Assembly (NCBI RefSeq): GCF_900107685.1
Contig: NZ_FNRQ01000005.1
Coordinates: 124,001-188,000, forward strand
Direction of reading: 5' to 3'
DNA from: Paraburkholderia sartisoli
GTDB taxonomy: Bacteria > Pseudomonadota > Gammaproteobacteria > Burkholderiales > Burkholderiaceae
DNA length: 64,000 nt
In this document: positions 17,983 through 26,061 of the stretch, piece by piece
Numbering within the stretch: the stretch's first letter is position 1
How the letters are laid out: the number at the start of each line of letters is the position of its first letter
Position numbers and translations under genes: made by a program
The notes under the pieces: generated by a model
The model's database searches: none
Told to the model about the DNA's origin: nothing
Seen by the model: only the letters and a program-made list of their open reading frames with translations

Positions 17983-19587
17983 ATGCAGTTTGAACAGACC
18001 ACGCGCCCGCCTGCGGTCGCGCCTCGTGCCCTGACGCTCGCCGGCGCTTGCGCGATGCTCGCGCTCGCGCTCGCCGGCTGTGCGGTTGGCCCCGACTACA
18101 AGCGGCCCGCCGTGCAGGTGCCCGCGTCGTACAAGGAAGCCGCCGAGGGCTGGAAGGTCGCGCAACCGGCCGACCAGGGCGATCGTGGCACGTGGTGGAC
18201 GATCTACGACGATCCGCAGTTAAGCGCGCTCGAAGAAAAACTCAACCAGTCGAACCAGACCGTCGCCCAGTTCGCCGCGGCTTACCGTCAGGCGCGCGCG
18301 CTCGTCGGCGAGGCGAGGGCGGCGTACTTCCCGGTCATCAGCGCATCGGCTGCCGGCACGCGGCAACGCACGCCGTCGCGCAATTCGACGGGCTCGATAA
18401 CGGGATCGAACGGCACGTCCATCGGCGTCAGCAGTTCCGGCTCGATCAGCAACAGCTACAACCTCGGGCTCGATGCGTCCTGGGAACCGGATCTCTGGGG
18501 CAAGGTAAGCCGCTCGGTGAATTCGCAGGAAGCCGGCCAGCAGGGCGCCGCAGCCGATCTCGCCAACGCGCGTCTCTCGGCGCAGGCCACGCTCGCGCAG
18601 ACGTATTTCTCGCTGCGCTCGCTCGATGCAACGCAGAAGCTGCTCGACGACACTGTCGCCGCCTACAGCCGCTCGCTGCAACTGACGCAGAACCAGTACC
18701 GGCAGGGCATCGTCGCGCGCTCGGATGTCATCCAGGCGCAGACGCAACTGCAGTCCGCGCAGGCCGCGGCGATCGACAACGGCGTCGCGCGCGCGCAGGA
18801 CGAGCACGCGATCGCCGTGCTGGTCGGCGAGCCGGCTTCGACGTTCGCGATTCCGCCTTCGCCGCTCGACGCGACGCCGCCGGCCGTCCCCGCGCAGATG
18901 CCCTCGGCGCTGCTCGAACGCCGGCCGGATATCGCCTCGGCGGAACGCAAGGCGGCCGCCGCCAACGAACAGATCGGCGTGGCCATCGCCGCGTTTTTCC
19001 CGACACTGACGCTGACGGCGAGCGGCGGCTTCGAAAGCTCGGTGTTGTCGCAACTGCTGACGGCGCCGTCGCGGTTCTGGACGCTCGGCCCGCAACTCGC
19101 CGCGACCATCTTCGATGCCGGCCTGCGTAGCGCGCAAACCGACGCCGCGCGGGCAGCCTACGACCAGAACGTCGCCGCCTACCGGCAAACCGTGCTCGCC
19201 GCGTTTCAGGACGTCGAGGACAACCTCGCGTCGCTGCGCATCCTCGAGCGGGAAATCGTCGTGCAGCAGCAGGCCGTGGATTCCGCCCGCCAGGCGCGCG
19301 ACATCGTCGAGAACGAGTACAAGGCCGGCACCGTGGGCTACGTCAACGTGCTGACCGCGCAGACCACGGCGTTCACCGCCGAGCAGAAGCTGGCGAGCAT
19401 CGCGGGTCAGCGGATGGTGTCGTCGGTCGGACTCGTGAAGGCGCTCGGCGGCGGCTGGGACGTCGCGCAGATGGATCGCGAAACGGGCAGCGTGACCGCG
19501 CCGGCAGCGGCACCGACCGCCGCAACCGCGCCGATGCAAGATGAAGGCGCAGGCGCCGCGCAACAACCCGTCGTCGCGCAGAAATAG
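17983..19587 (+). CDS. NodT-family outer-membrane efflux lipoprotein
   Basis: Outer-membrane channel protein of the TolC/OprM type, 534 residues. The leader ends in the lipobox LAGC (the cysteine in LALAGCAVGPDYKRP), so the mature protein is a lipoprotein. Two outer-membrane-factor repeats with long helices are visible (WWTIYDDPQLSALEEKL, LAQTYFSLRSLDATQKLL, RRPDIASAERKAAAANEQIGVA, FTAEQKLASIAGQRM). The ATG at 17983 has an AAGGA site 10 bases away. It should link an inner-membrane exporter to the outside. The nearby EmrB-type exporter is an obvious partner, but no membrane fusion protein gene is next to either. A 9-bp inverted repeat, GTAATGCGG/CCGCATTAC, lies upstream at 17787-17847. Confidence 0.88.
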   Translation: MQFEQTTRPPAVAPRALTLAGACAMLALALAGCAVGPDYKRPAVQVPASYKEAAEGWKVAQPADQGDRGTWWTIYDDPQLSALEEKLNQSNQTVAQFAAAYRQARALVGEARAAYFPVISASAAGTRQRTPSRNSTGSITGSNGTSIGVSSSGSISNSYNLGLDASWEPDLWGKVSRSVNSQEAGQQGAAADLANARLSAQATLAQTYFSLRSLDATQKLLDDTVAAYSRSLQLTQNQYRQGIVARSDVIQAQTQLQSAQAAAIDNGVARAQDEHAIAVLVGEPASTFAIPPSPLDATPPAVPAQMPSALLERRPDIASAERKAAAANEQIGVAIAAFFPTLTLTASGGFESSVLSQLLTAPSRFWTLGPQLAATIFDAGLRSAQTDAARAAYDQNVAAYRQTVLAAFQDVEDNLASLRILEREIVVQQQAVDSARQARDIVENEYKAGTVGYVNVLTAQTTAFTAEQKLASIAGQRMVSSVGLVKALGGGWDVAQMDRETGSVTAPAAAPTAATAPMQDEGAGAAQQPVVAQK

Positions 19588-19610
19588 GCAGCCGGTTCGG
19601 GTCGCTTCAT

Positions 19611-19626
19611 GCGGCCTTCGGGCCGC
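19611..19626. terminator. UUCG hairpin between convergent genes
   Basis: GCGGCC and GGCCGC enclose a TTCG tetraloop. It lies between the stop of the efflux lipoprotein gene and the stop of gspN and could end transcription from either side, although no T run follows. Confidence 0.45.
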
Positions 19627-20406
19627 TCAATGGGCGAAGGTCAGCGCCACCGTGTCCGGCCCGGTTTGCCGGCCGAGCAGATTCAGCAGCCCGGCGAGGT
19701 TGTCGCGCTGCCCGGGCGCGGCGCTGGCCGTGCCCTGGAACGACGAGTGCGTCTGCTGCACCGTGCCGTGACCGTCGAGCATCAACGGCCCTTTCAGCGT
19801 CGACAGATCGACCGTCGAACGCGCGCCTTCCGCCTGCACGGCCACCCGGTACGAACCGAGCGGTTTCACGAGTGACACCCGCGAGCTCATCTCACCGAGC
19901 GTGACATCGAGCTGGCCGAACGCCTCGTTGCCGAGCGTGCGCCAGTCGGTCCACGCGAGGCGCACGTCGCCCTGCAGATCGAGTGTGTTAAACGGCGCGC
20001 CGAGGCCCGCAAGCAGCGAGGCCGGCACCGCGATGCTGCCGCCCGTCAGCGTCGCGCCGCGTAGCGTGGCGTCGAGCGTGACCGCGTCGGGCATCGCCTC
20101 GGTCTGACGCATCTGCATGCGCACACGGCCCGTGAACAGCGGCCAGAACGCCGTGTGCCATTCGATGCGGCCAGGCAGCAGCGTCGCGCCGGACGGGTCG
20201 TCGCCCGCGGCGAGCATCAGCGTGGCCGAGCCGTTCCAGAGCGAGCCTGCCGGGTCGACGAGATTCACGTGACCGCGTGTTGCTCTCGCGAATTGCGGCG
20301 TGACCCATGCGGCGGGCAGCAGCACCAGCAGCACGGCAACGTTCGACAGCACGGCAACCAGCACCCACGGCACCACCGCGCGCAGACGGCGCATCCAGAA
20401 GTTCAT
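19627..20406 (-). CDS. gspN: Type II secretion protein N
   Basis: Accessory inner-membrane protein of the type II secretion system, 259 residues. One N-terminal membrane segment (residues 12-35, VVPWVLVAVLSNVAVLLVLL) is followed by a periplasmic beta-rich domain (GSLWNGSATLMLA, LDLQGDVRLAWTDW) typical of the T2SSN family. It is the last gene of the gspG-N operon and starts 22 bases after gspM. Its exact role is unsettled even in well-studied systems. Confidence 0.88.
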   Translation of the reverse strand: MNFWMRRLRAVVPWVLVAVLSNVAVLLVLLPAAWVTPQFARATRGHVNLVDPAGSLWNGSATLMLAAGDDPSGATLLPGRIEWHTAFWPLFTGRVRMQMRQTEAMPDAVTLDATLRGATLTGGSIAVPASLLAGLGAPFNTLDLQGDVRLAWTDWRTLGNEAFGQLDVTLGEMSSRVSLVKPLGSYRVAVQAEGARSTVDLSTLKGPLMLDGHGTVQQTHSSFQGTASAAPGQRDNLAGLLNLLGRQTGPDTVALTFAH

Positions 20407-20428
20407 CGGCGACCCTGTCGGTGAACGC

Positions 20429-20932
20429 TCATTTGACCGTCGATGGCTGGAGCGAGGCCGTCAGGTCCACCTGTCCGTCGTCCTTCAGCGCGCTCACGTG
20501 CGCCTCGGCGACCTGCACCTTGTACTGCTTGCGCACGTCGTCGAGCCAGGCCGTCCACGCCGGGAACGATGCGTTCTTCAGCTGGATCTGCACCGCGTTG
20601 CCGAGCACCTGCACCTGCGTCGCGGCGAGCCCGTGATCGGCCAGCGAGGCGCTGAGCGCATCTTTCAGCGCGCCGCCCGTCGGCGCGACGCCCTGCGCGG
20701 CCGCCGACAGCGCGCGCGCGTCGTTGGCCTGCGCCGTCATCCGCGCGAGCTGGCCGCGCATTGCCGGCAGCGTGTCACGCAGATGCGCGCGGCCTTCCTG
20801 CGCCGGCACCCATAGCACCGACCAAGCAAGCGCGACGGCAATGGCCGCGCCGCCCCACGTCAGCAGCGTCTTTTCGCGCGTCGTGCGCACGCCCCAGAAT
20901 CCGGCCCAGGTGTCCGCCAGTGCTGTTTTCAT
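20429..20932 (-). CDS. gspM: Type II secretion protein M
   Basis: Bitopic inner-membrane platform protein, 167 residues, with a short cytoplasmic N-terminus, one membrane segment (LLTWGGAAIAVALAWSVLWV) and a periplasmic ferredoxin-like domain that pairs with GspL. I choose the ATG at 20932 because it overlaps the gspL stop as ATGA, a coupled start; the longer frame adds seven residues inside gspL. The operon position between gspL and gspN confirms the call. Confidence 0.9.
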   Translation of the reverse strand: MKTALADTWAGFWGVRTTREKTLLTWGGAAIAVALAWSVLWVPAQEGRAHLRDTLPAMRGQLARMTAQANDARALSAAAQGVAPTGGALKDALSASLADHGLAATQVQVLGNAVQIQLKNASFPAWTAWLDDVRKQYKVQVAEAHVSALKDDGQVDLTASLQPSTVK

Positions 20933-22320
20933 TGTCCGTTCCTGATGGTCCACTTGCCGGTGTTGCTGTCGATCGCGCCGTTCAGCCCGTTGCGCGCGAG
21001 GCGTTTGCCGAGATCGGCGTCGACCTTCACTTCAGGCTTGAACGTCACCTCGAGACGCCGGTCGTGATAGTCGAGCGCGGCGATGCCGTTCACCGGGATG
21101 CTGCCGAGCGAGCGCGCGAGGCGATCCGCTATCGAAAGAAAATCATCCGGCGACAGTTCGCCCGCGGCGACGCGCAGTTGCTGCAACTGACGCGACATCT
21201 GGTCGGGCGCGTCGAGCACGACGGTCGTCTTCGGGAACGCGTTGAGGAGCAGCTCGGTCATCTGCGCGTTGATGGTGTCGCGTTCACGCGCGAGCATCAT
21301 CCACTGCACATTGGCGCCGACGATCGCGACCACGAGCGACGCGACCGTGAGCAGCAGCGGCACGCGAAGATGACGCAGCGTCGCGCGGTCGAGGCGCCAC
21401 GGCTGCGACGCGAACTCGAACTGGCACAGATCGAAGCGGCATTCGGGCGCGCGGCGCGCGAGCGCCTCGAACGTGAGCGGTTGCGCGCCGCTCACGGGCG
21501 CGGCGTTCGACGTGAGACGCGGCTCGTTGCCAGGCAGATCGGTGAGCGCGTACAGAGTAACGGGCGCGGTGCCCGCGAGCGCGGCGAGCGTCGCGGGAAC
21601 GGCGGTGGCCGGTACCGCCAGACCTTCGCCCTGCGCACCGCGAACGATCGCGAGTTCGACGCGCGGCGTGGCGTTGTCGAACGCGGAATCGATCAGCAGC
21701 GCCGGCGCGGTGGGGACGACGCGGCCCAGCACGGCGGCGACGATGGGCGTCACGGCCGGCGCGCTGTCGGGCGCTGAACCGGTTGCGCCGGCTGCCACGG
21801 AGGCCGGGGCGGCCGTGACAGGGTCGACGCTGGCGAGCGCGACCGCTTCTTCCAGCGCGTTTGCCGTTTCGGTCGCGACGGCGGGCGGCAGGCAGCGCGT
21901 GACGGGCACGGCGCGCAGGTTGCGGTGTCCGGCGGCCTGAAAGCCTTCGACGACGAACCGGAACCAGCCGCGATCGATGATCGCGAGCAGATGCCGGCCA
22001 GCTGCGAGCGGTTGCGGATCGAGCGCGATGTGACAGGTTTGCGGATCCTGGATCAGCTGATCCTCGACGACGTTCGGCAGCGCCTGACGCAGGCGCGGGC
22101 CTTTGAGTGGCGGCACCGTCGCGGCGACCATCAGGAGATCGCGGGCGGCGACCATCAGCACGGTCGACGACGCGCGCGGCAGCAGCGCGAGCGCCGAGCG
22201 TCCGGCGCGCTGGGTGCGGCCCGCCTTGTCGAGCAGCAGGAACGGCATGTCCGGCAGTTGCCATTCCTGCGAAGGCACCGCTGGGTCACGTGGCGGCAAC
22301 AGGACGATCAGGGTGCTCAA
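20929..22320 (-). CDS. gspL: Type II secretion protein L
   Basis: Inner-membrane protein that anchors the GspE ATPase, 463 residues. The cytoplasmic actin-like domain fills most of the first 350 residues (LIVLLPPRDPAVPSQEW, LPNVVEDQLIQDP), then one membrane segment (LRVPLLLTVASLVVAIVGANV) and a periplasmic domain near the C-terminus. The start codon is TTG at 22320, with a GGAGAGG site, 20 bases after gspK; there is no ATG until about residue 25. An alanine- and valine-rich linker at about residues 155-205 looks variable. Confidence 0.9.
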   Translation of the reverse strand: MSTLIVLLPPRDPAVPSQEWQLPDMPFLLLDKAGRTQRAGRSALALLPRASSTVLMVAARDLLMVAATVPPLKGPRLRQALPNVVEDQLIQDPQTCHIALDPQPLAAGRHLLAIIDRGWFRFVVEGFQAAGHRNLRAVPVTRCLPPAVATETANALEEAVALASVDPVTAAPASVAAGATGSAPDSAPAVTPIVAAVLGRVVPTAPALLIDSAFDNATPRVELAIVRGAQGEGLAVPATAVPATLAALAGTAPVTLYALTDLPGNEPRLTSNAAPVSGAQPLTFEALARRAPECRFDLCQFEFASQPWRLDRATLRHLRVPLLLTVASLVVAIVGANVQWMMLARERDTINAQMTELLLNAFPKTTVVLDAPDQMSRQLQQLRVAAGELSPDDFLSIADRLARSLGSIPVNGIAALDYHDRRLEVTFKPEVKVDADLGKRLARNGLNGAIDSNTGKWTIRNGQ

Positions 22321-22340
22321 AGGTCAGCCTCTCCGGTTAT

Positions 22341-23525
22341 TCATAGCTGGTCGCGTCCACGCACGATACGCGTAGTGTGGGTCATTGGATCGCGATAGAC
22401 GAGCGTGGTGCGGTCCACTTCCGCGCGTTCGTGCTGGACGCGTCCGTGGATCAGAAAGTAGTTCGTATTGACGTCGAGCATGTTCGGGTCGTACACCGCG
22501 AGTTGCACGCCAGCGCCGCGCAGGGCGAGCTGCACGTCGGCGACGTTCCGGAAGAACACCGTCTCGCGGCGCGCGACGAACGCCTGCGCGCTCGACAGGC
22601 TCATGCCTGGCACGACGGCCGCGATCACTTCGGCGGAGGCGGTGTTCATGTTGACGGCGGTTGTCGTTGGCAGGACGGTGACGAACGGGCGCAGCCGCTC
22701 GACCGATTCTCGCGTGAAGCCGGGGATGTCGAGGAGCGAATCGACGCTCGTCATCTGAAGCGGGGCGGTGGCGGAATTGTCGTCGCTGTCGGTGAGGCCG
22801 GGTTGATCGGTGAAGGTACTGTTGCCGGTGATGCCGCCTTGCTGGGGCGCATTTTGGGGCGTTGTGGTGTTGGGGGTCGATGGCGACTGGAAGCGGGTGG
22901 CCGACTGACCGAGGCTGGTGCGCAGCTGGACCGCGGTGTTCTTTGCGAGTTGGGCGTTGACGCCGAGGAGGGCGAGGAGGCGCTGGAACGACTGGATCTG
23001 TTCGATGTTCAGTTGCAGCGCGCCGGGCGCCGGGCTCGAGACGAGGTTTCGCAGGTTGAATTTTGCCTGGGCGTCTTCGATGGAGCCGGACAGATACGTG
23101 TCGGCGCCTTGGGTCGCGTGGATTTCGCCGATCTGGCCGAGGAAATCCGACAGGCGTGTTTTGGCGATCGGCACGCCCCAGATGCCACCGAGGTAGGTGA
23201 CACCGGCGGAGGTGTCGCCTTCCGAACGGAGGATGAGGCGCGTCCAGTCGAGCGCGCCACGGGAGATCCACTGGGCTTGCGACAGGAGTCGCTGGTTTTC
23301 GATTCTGCGGATTTGTACCTGCTGGCGCCAGAGCATGCCGGAGACGAGAATGGCGGAGAGCGCCACCACCAGGAGCGCGGTTATGATTGCCGCGCCTTTC
23401 TGGTTTTTTGTTTTCTGGTTAAGGGTTTTGTTGGTCTTTCCTTGTGCTCGTGTCGGTTTATTGGCGTTGCCCCTGTGCGGGGCGGCATTTGGTTTTTGCC
23501 CTTGCTCGTGGGTCGTGGCGGCCAT
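22341..23525 (-). CDS. gspK: Type II secretion minor pseudopilin K with a repeat-derived leader
   Basis: Minor pseudopilin that caps the pseudopilus tip, 394 residues from the ATG at 23525. The prepilin signal is KG/AAIITALLVVALSA with cleavage after G44; position +5 is not glutamate, as is usual for GspK. The mature part has the expected features, including SIEDAQAKFNLRNLV and the LDIPGFTRESVERLRPFVT helical domain. The oddity is the N-terminus: no start codon lies between the cleavage site and the inserted repeat element, so the first 35 or so residues are encoded by repeat DNA. The next in-frame ATG upstream, at 23642, would give 433 residues. The frame stays open through the whole element to 24650. 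Confidence 0.85.
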   Translation of the reverse strand: MAATTHEQGQKPNAAPHRGNANKPTRAQGKTNKTLNQKTKNQKGAAIITALLVVALSAILVSGMLWRQQVQIRRIENQRLLSQAQWISRGALDWTRLILRSEGDTSAGVTYLGGIWGVPIAKTRLSDFLGQIGEIHATQGADTYLSGSIEDAQAKFNLRNLVSSPAPGALQLNIEQIQSFQRLLALLGVNAQLAKNTAVQLRTSLGQSATRFQSPSTPNTTTPQNAPQQGGITGNSTFTDQPGLTDSDDNSATAPLQMTSVDSLLDIPGFTRESVERLRPFVTVLPTTTAVNMNTASAEVIAAVVPGMSLSSAQAFVARRETVFFRNVADVQLALRGAGVQLAVYDPNMLDVNTNYFLIHGRVQHERAEVDRTTLVYRDPMTHTTRIVRGRDQL

Positions 23526-24449
23526 TTCTTCCCGGTTATCTTGCCCGGTTGCCTTTCCTTGTATTCGTGTCGGTCTATTCGCGTTGCCCCTGTGCGGGGC
23601 GGCATTTGGTTTTTGCTCTCGCTCGTGGGTCGCGATGGCCATTTCTTCCCGGTTATCTTGTCCGGTTGCCTTTCCTTGTATTCGTGTCGGTCTATTAGCG
23701 TTGCCCCTGTGCGGGGCGGCACCTACTTTTCTTTGTCTTGCCAAAGAAAAGTAGGCAAAAGAAAGTCGCTTCGATATGCCATCTTTTCCAGGTGAATCCC
23801 CCCCGGGGAATGGCAACCCATGAAGTGTCGACATCGCGCTAGAACCACATAGGTCCGCGCACGAGACCGTCCCTCGCAAAACAACCGCCCGTGACAAAGG
23901 ACTCATCCATCCCGCTCCGCACCGCGTGCGTCGCGGAAGGGAATGCCACGCGGCGCGGCTCGCGCCCCTGGCAATCCACGCCACTTGAGCGGAGAGATCC
24001 AGAAGATTTCGCAAACCAGAACCAATAAAAATGGAGAGGGCAGTAAACCCTTCGGCGACACGCGAAGCGTGGAGCCGGGTGAATGACGGCTTTGTCACGG
24101 GCATGGAATGCGCGCGAGATGGAATCGCGCGGGGACCGATGCGGGGTGAGGTGCGGGGGCGACACTTCATGGGTTGCCATTCCCGGTGGGTGACACACCT
24201 GGAAGAGGAAAGGTATCGAAGCGACTTTCTTTTGCCTACTTTTCTTTGGCAAGACAAAGAAAAGTAGGTGCCGCCCCGCACAGGGGCGACGCTAATAGAC
24301 CGACATGAACACAAGGAAAGGCCAACAAAACCCTTAACCAGAAAACGGAAAAGCAGAACCCCGCCCCGCAAAGGGGCAACGCGAATAGACCGACACGAGC
24401 ACAAGGAAAGACCAACAAAACCCCTGGCCAGAAAACGAAAAACCAGACC
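23395..24449. repeat. Long-palindrome repeat element, copy A, inside the gsp operon
   Basis: The core at 23670-24320 is a long imperfect inverted repeat. Each arm reads inward through ctttccttgt, gtcggtctatt, gcccctgtgcggggcggc, acctacttttctttg, gccaaagaaaagtaggc and aaaagaaag. The arms continue less perfectly to matching segments such as atggcaacccatgaagtgtc and its complement, leaving a short loop near 24000. Outside the core both flanks carry extra copies of the gccccgcacaggggc unit in mirror orientation, giving about 1.05 kb between gspJ and gspK. It contains no transposase gene. A closely similar element is at 52594-53222. Confidence 0.85.
23436..23720. repeat. 117-bp tandem repeat, about 2.4 units
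   Basis: Units begin with ctttccttgt at 23436, 23553 and 23670, exactly 117 bases apart, and share most of their bases. Because 117 is 39 codons, the gspK frame stays open through them. Each full unit carries an in-frame ATG after GGGAAGAA on the minus strand, at 23525 and 23642. The third unit runs into the palindrome arm. Confidence 0.88.
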
Positions 24450-24475
24450 CGCGTGTAACGCAAATCCACGCCTCA

Positions 24476-25186
24476 TCACTCCCCCACCAGAAACACCCGC
24501 ACAACAGGCCTCGCGAGCGACTTCGCGCCAACACTCACTTCCAGCCCGGTCACCGAGCGCGGCAACGGCGCGTTCCCCAACTGGGGTACCTTCAGATTGT
24601 TGTCGTACTCCGTAATCGCCGACTGCACATCCTTCATCTGCGCGGTCCACCCCACCTTCGCGACATACACCCGCGCCGATATCGACCCCACCCCACCCAT
24701 CAAAGGCACCGCGCTCCAGTCGCTTCCCTCCCCACCATGCAACGCGCGCCGCAACGCCCCCACATTCGCAAGCGGCGGCGACACATACCGGATCACGCGT
24801 CCATCGACGATCCGGTACCGCACCACCTGCAGCCGCGGCGCAGCCCCCACTTCGTCACGCTCGCGCACGATCTGCAACACGCTGCTACCGATGCTCACCG
24901 CGGCCTCGCCAGCCTCGTCGTCCGATGCGGCCTGGCGGGCGTCGATCCGCATCTGGTCGAACAGCTGCGCAAACACGCGCTCGTCTTCCATCGCGTTCGT
25001 AATCGTCTCGCGCCCACGAACAATCTGGTCCAGCCCGCGCCACGACAACACCGCGATCACCGCCAGAATCGCAATCGCCACCAGCAGCTCAATCAGCGTG
25101 AAACCTCGCGCGCCATGGCGGCCACCTACGTGACGCACCCGCGCGACGCCGCGCGCGCAACCCTCACAGCGGCCGGTTCGTTTCAT
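24476..25186 (-). CDS. gspJ: Type II secretion minor pseudopilin J
   Basis: Minor pseudopilin, 236 residues. The prepilin motif is RG/FTLIELLVAIAILAVIAVLSW, cleaved after G28, with glutamate at +5. The rest is the periplasmic beta domain (WRGLDQIVRGRETI, VVRYRIVDGRVIRYV). The ATG at 25186 overlaps the end of gspI by 23 bases, the usual tight packing. Its stop is followed by the repeat element, so about 950 bases separate it from gspK, which would normally abut or overlap it. Confidence 0.9.
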   Translation of the reverse strand: MKRTGRCEGCARGVARVRHVGGRHGARGFTLIELLVAIAILAVIAVLSWRGLDQIVRGRETITNAMEDERVFAQLFDQMRIDARQAASDDEAGEAAVSIGSSVLQIVRERDEVGAAPRLQVVRYRIVDGRVIRYVSPPLANVGALRRALHGGEGSDWSAVPLMGGVGSISARVYVAKVGWTAQMKDVQSAITEYDNNLKVPQLGNAPLPRSVTGLEVSVGAKSLARPVVRVFLVGE

Positions 25187-25562
25187 TCGCGATCACCGTC
25201 ACCAGTTGGGCCAGATTGCCGGAACCTCCGGGCGTCGTCACCGTCACGTCAACACGCCGGAACACCGGATTCGGCGTGGCGCTCACGTTCTCGGTACAGA
25301 TCAGCTGCAAATTGCCCTGCGAGCAGTCGAAGCTATGCGCGCCCACCTCGGGCCACGCACGTGCAAGCCGCAACTGGGCAAGCGTGTTGTCCGCGCTCCA
25401 GCCGGCCAGCAGGCGCTTGTGCAGGTCGGCCTCGCCCGTCGCGAGACTGCCCACCGCGCGCAATGAAGCAGCAAGCGCAACCGCGATGATCGCGAGCGCG
25501 ACCAGCACCTCGATCATCGTGAAGCCACGCGATCGCCCGATGCCCCACGCCCGAGGCCGCAT
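25164..25562 (-). CDS. gspI: Type II secretion minor pseudopilin I
   Basis: Minor pseudopilin, 132 residues from the ATG at 25562, one base after the gspH stop (TGAGATG). The prepilin motif is RG/FTMIEVLVALAIIAVALAA with E5 present. The C-terminal half has the GspI pattern DNTLAQLRLARAWPEVG. The open frame extends upstream into gspH and is not used. It forms the tip complex with GspJ and GspK. Confidence 0.9.
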   Translation of the reverse strand: MRPRAWGIGRSRGFTMIEVLVALAIIAVALAASLRAVGSLATGEADLHKRLLAGWSADNTLAQLRLARAWPEVGAHSFDCSQGNLQLICTENVSATPNPVFRRVDVTVTTPGGSGNLAQLVTVIANETNRPL

Positions 25563-25563
25563 C

Positions 25564-26049
25564 TCAATGCACCTCATACCGGCCATTGCCCGTACCGACG
25601 ATGGTCGCGCGCCCCGCCGACGAAAAAAGCGTGACCTGCACCGGCGCATCGATGCTCTCCGTGCCAAACACAACCCGGTCGGATCGCTGGTCCGAACCCG
25701 GATAGCTGATCGCCACGCCCGTCACGCCGCCTTCCCAGCGACGCGGCCCCAGCAGGTCGTCCCGCAGCGGACGCCACCCGTCACCGGTGCGCACGTCGAA
25801 GCGATAGCCGCCGTCGAGCGGCAGCCACGCGACAGGACGCGCGCGGACCTGCGCCTCGTCGCCGGCCGATTCGAACAGCAGCGCGAGACGTTGCGCTTCC
25901 TCGTTCAGATCCGTGCGCGGATTGTGCGTGAGCGACAGCGATGCCAGCGACACCAGCAGCCCGGCAATCACCAGCACCACCAGCATCTCCAGCAACGTGA
26001 AGCCGGACGCGCCCGCCTGCGTGCGCATCCCCGGACGGATCGCCTTCAT
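25564..26049 (-). CDS. gspH: Type II secretion minor pseudopilin H
   Basis: Minor pseudopilin, 161 residues. The prepilin motif is SG/FTLLEMLVVLVIAGLLVSLAS with glutamate at +5, followed by LNEEAQRLALLFESAGDEAQ and a GspH-type beta domain. An internal methionine (MRTQAG) just before the motif is an alternative start that would give a shorter leader. It begins 12 bases after gspG. Confidence 0.9.
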   Translation of the reverse strand: MKAIRPGMRTQAGASGFTLLEMLVVLVIAGLLVSLASLSLTHNPRTDLNEEAQRLALLFESAGDEAQVRARPVAWLPLDGGYRFDVRTGDGWRPLRDDLLGPRRWEGGVTGVAISYPGSDQRSDRVVFGTESIDAPVQVTLFSSAGRATIVGTGNGRYEVH

Positions 26050-26061
26050 ACGGTCAGCCGC

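Noticed and set aside
20262..20275. CACGTG-containing site near gspN as a possible parS
   Set aside because: The flanking bases do not match the TTTCACGTGAAA core, and it lies in coding sequence. No parS was seen near the origin-like region either.
23436..23720. Regularly spaced repeats as a possible CRISPR array
   Set aside because: The 117-bp units are nearly identical throughout with no unique spacers, and no cas genes are present.
23526..24650. Continuous open frame from gspK through the whole palindromic element into gspJ territory (769 codons in total)
   Set aside because: The upstream half is repeat DNA and overlaps gspJ in another frame. I keep only the part from the ATG at 23525 as gspK, but mention the second possible start.
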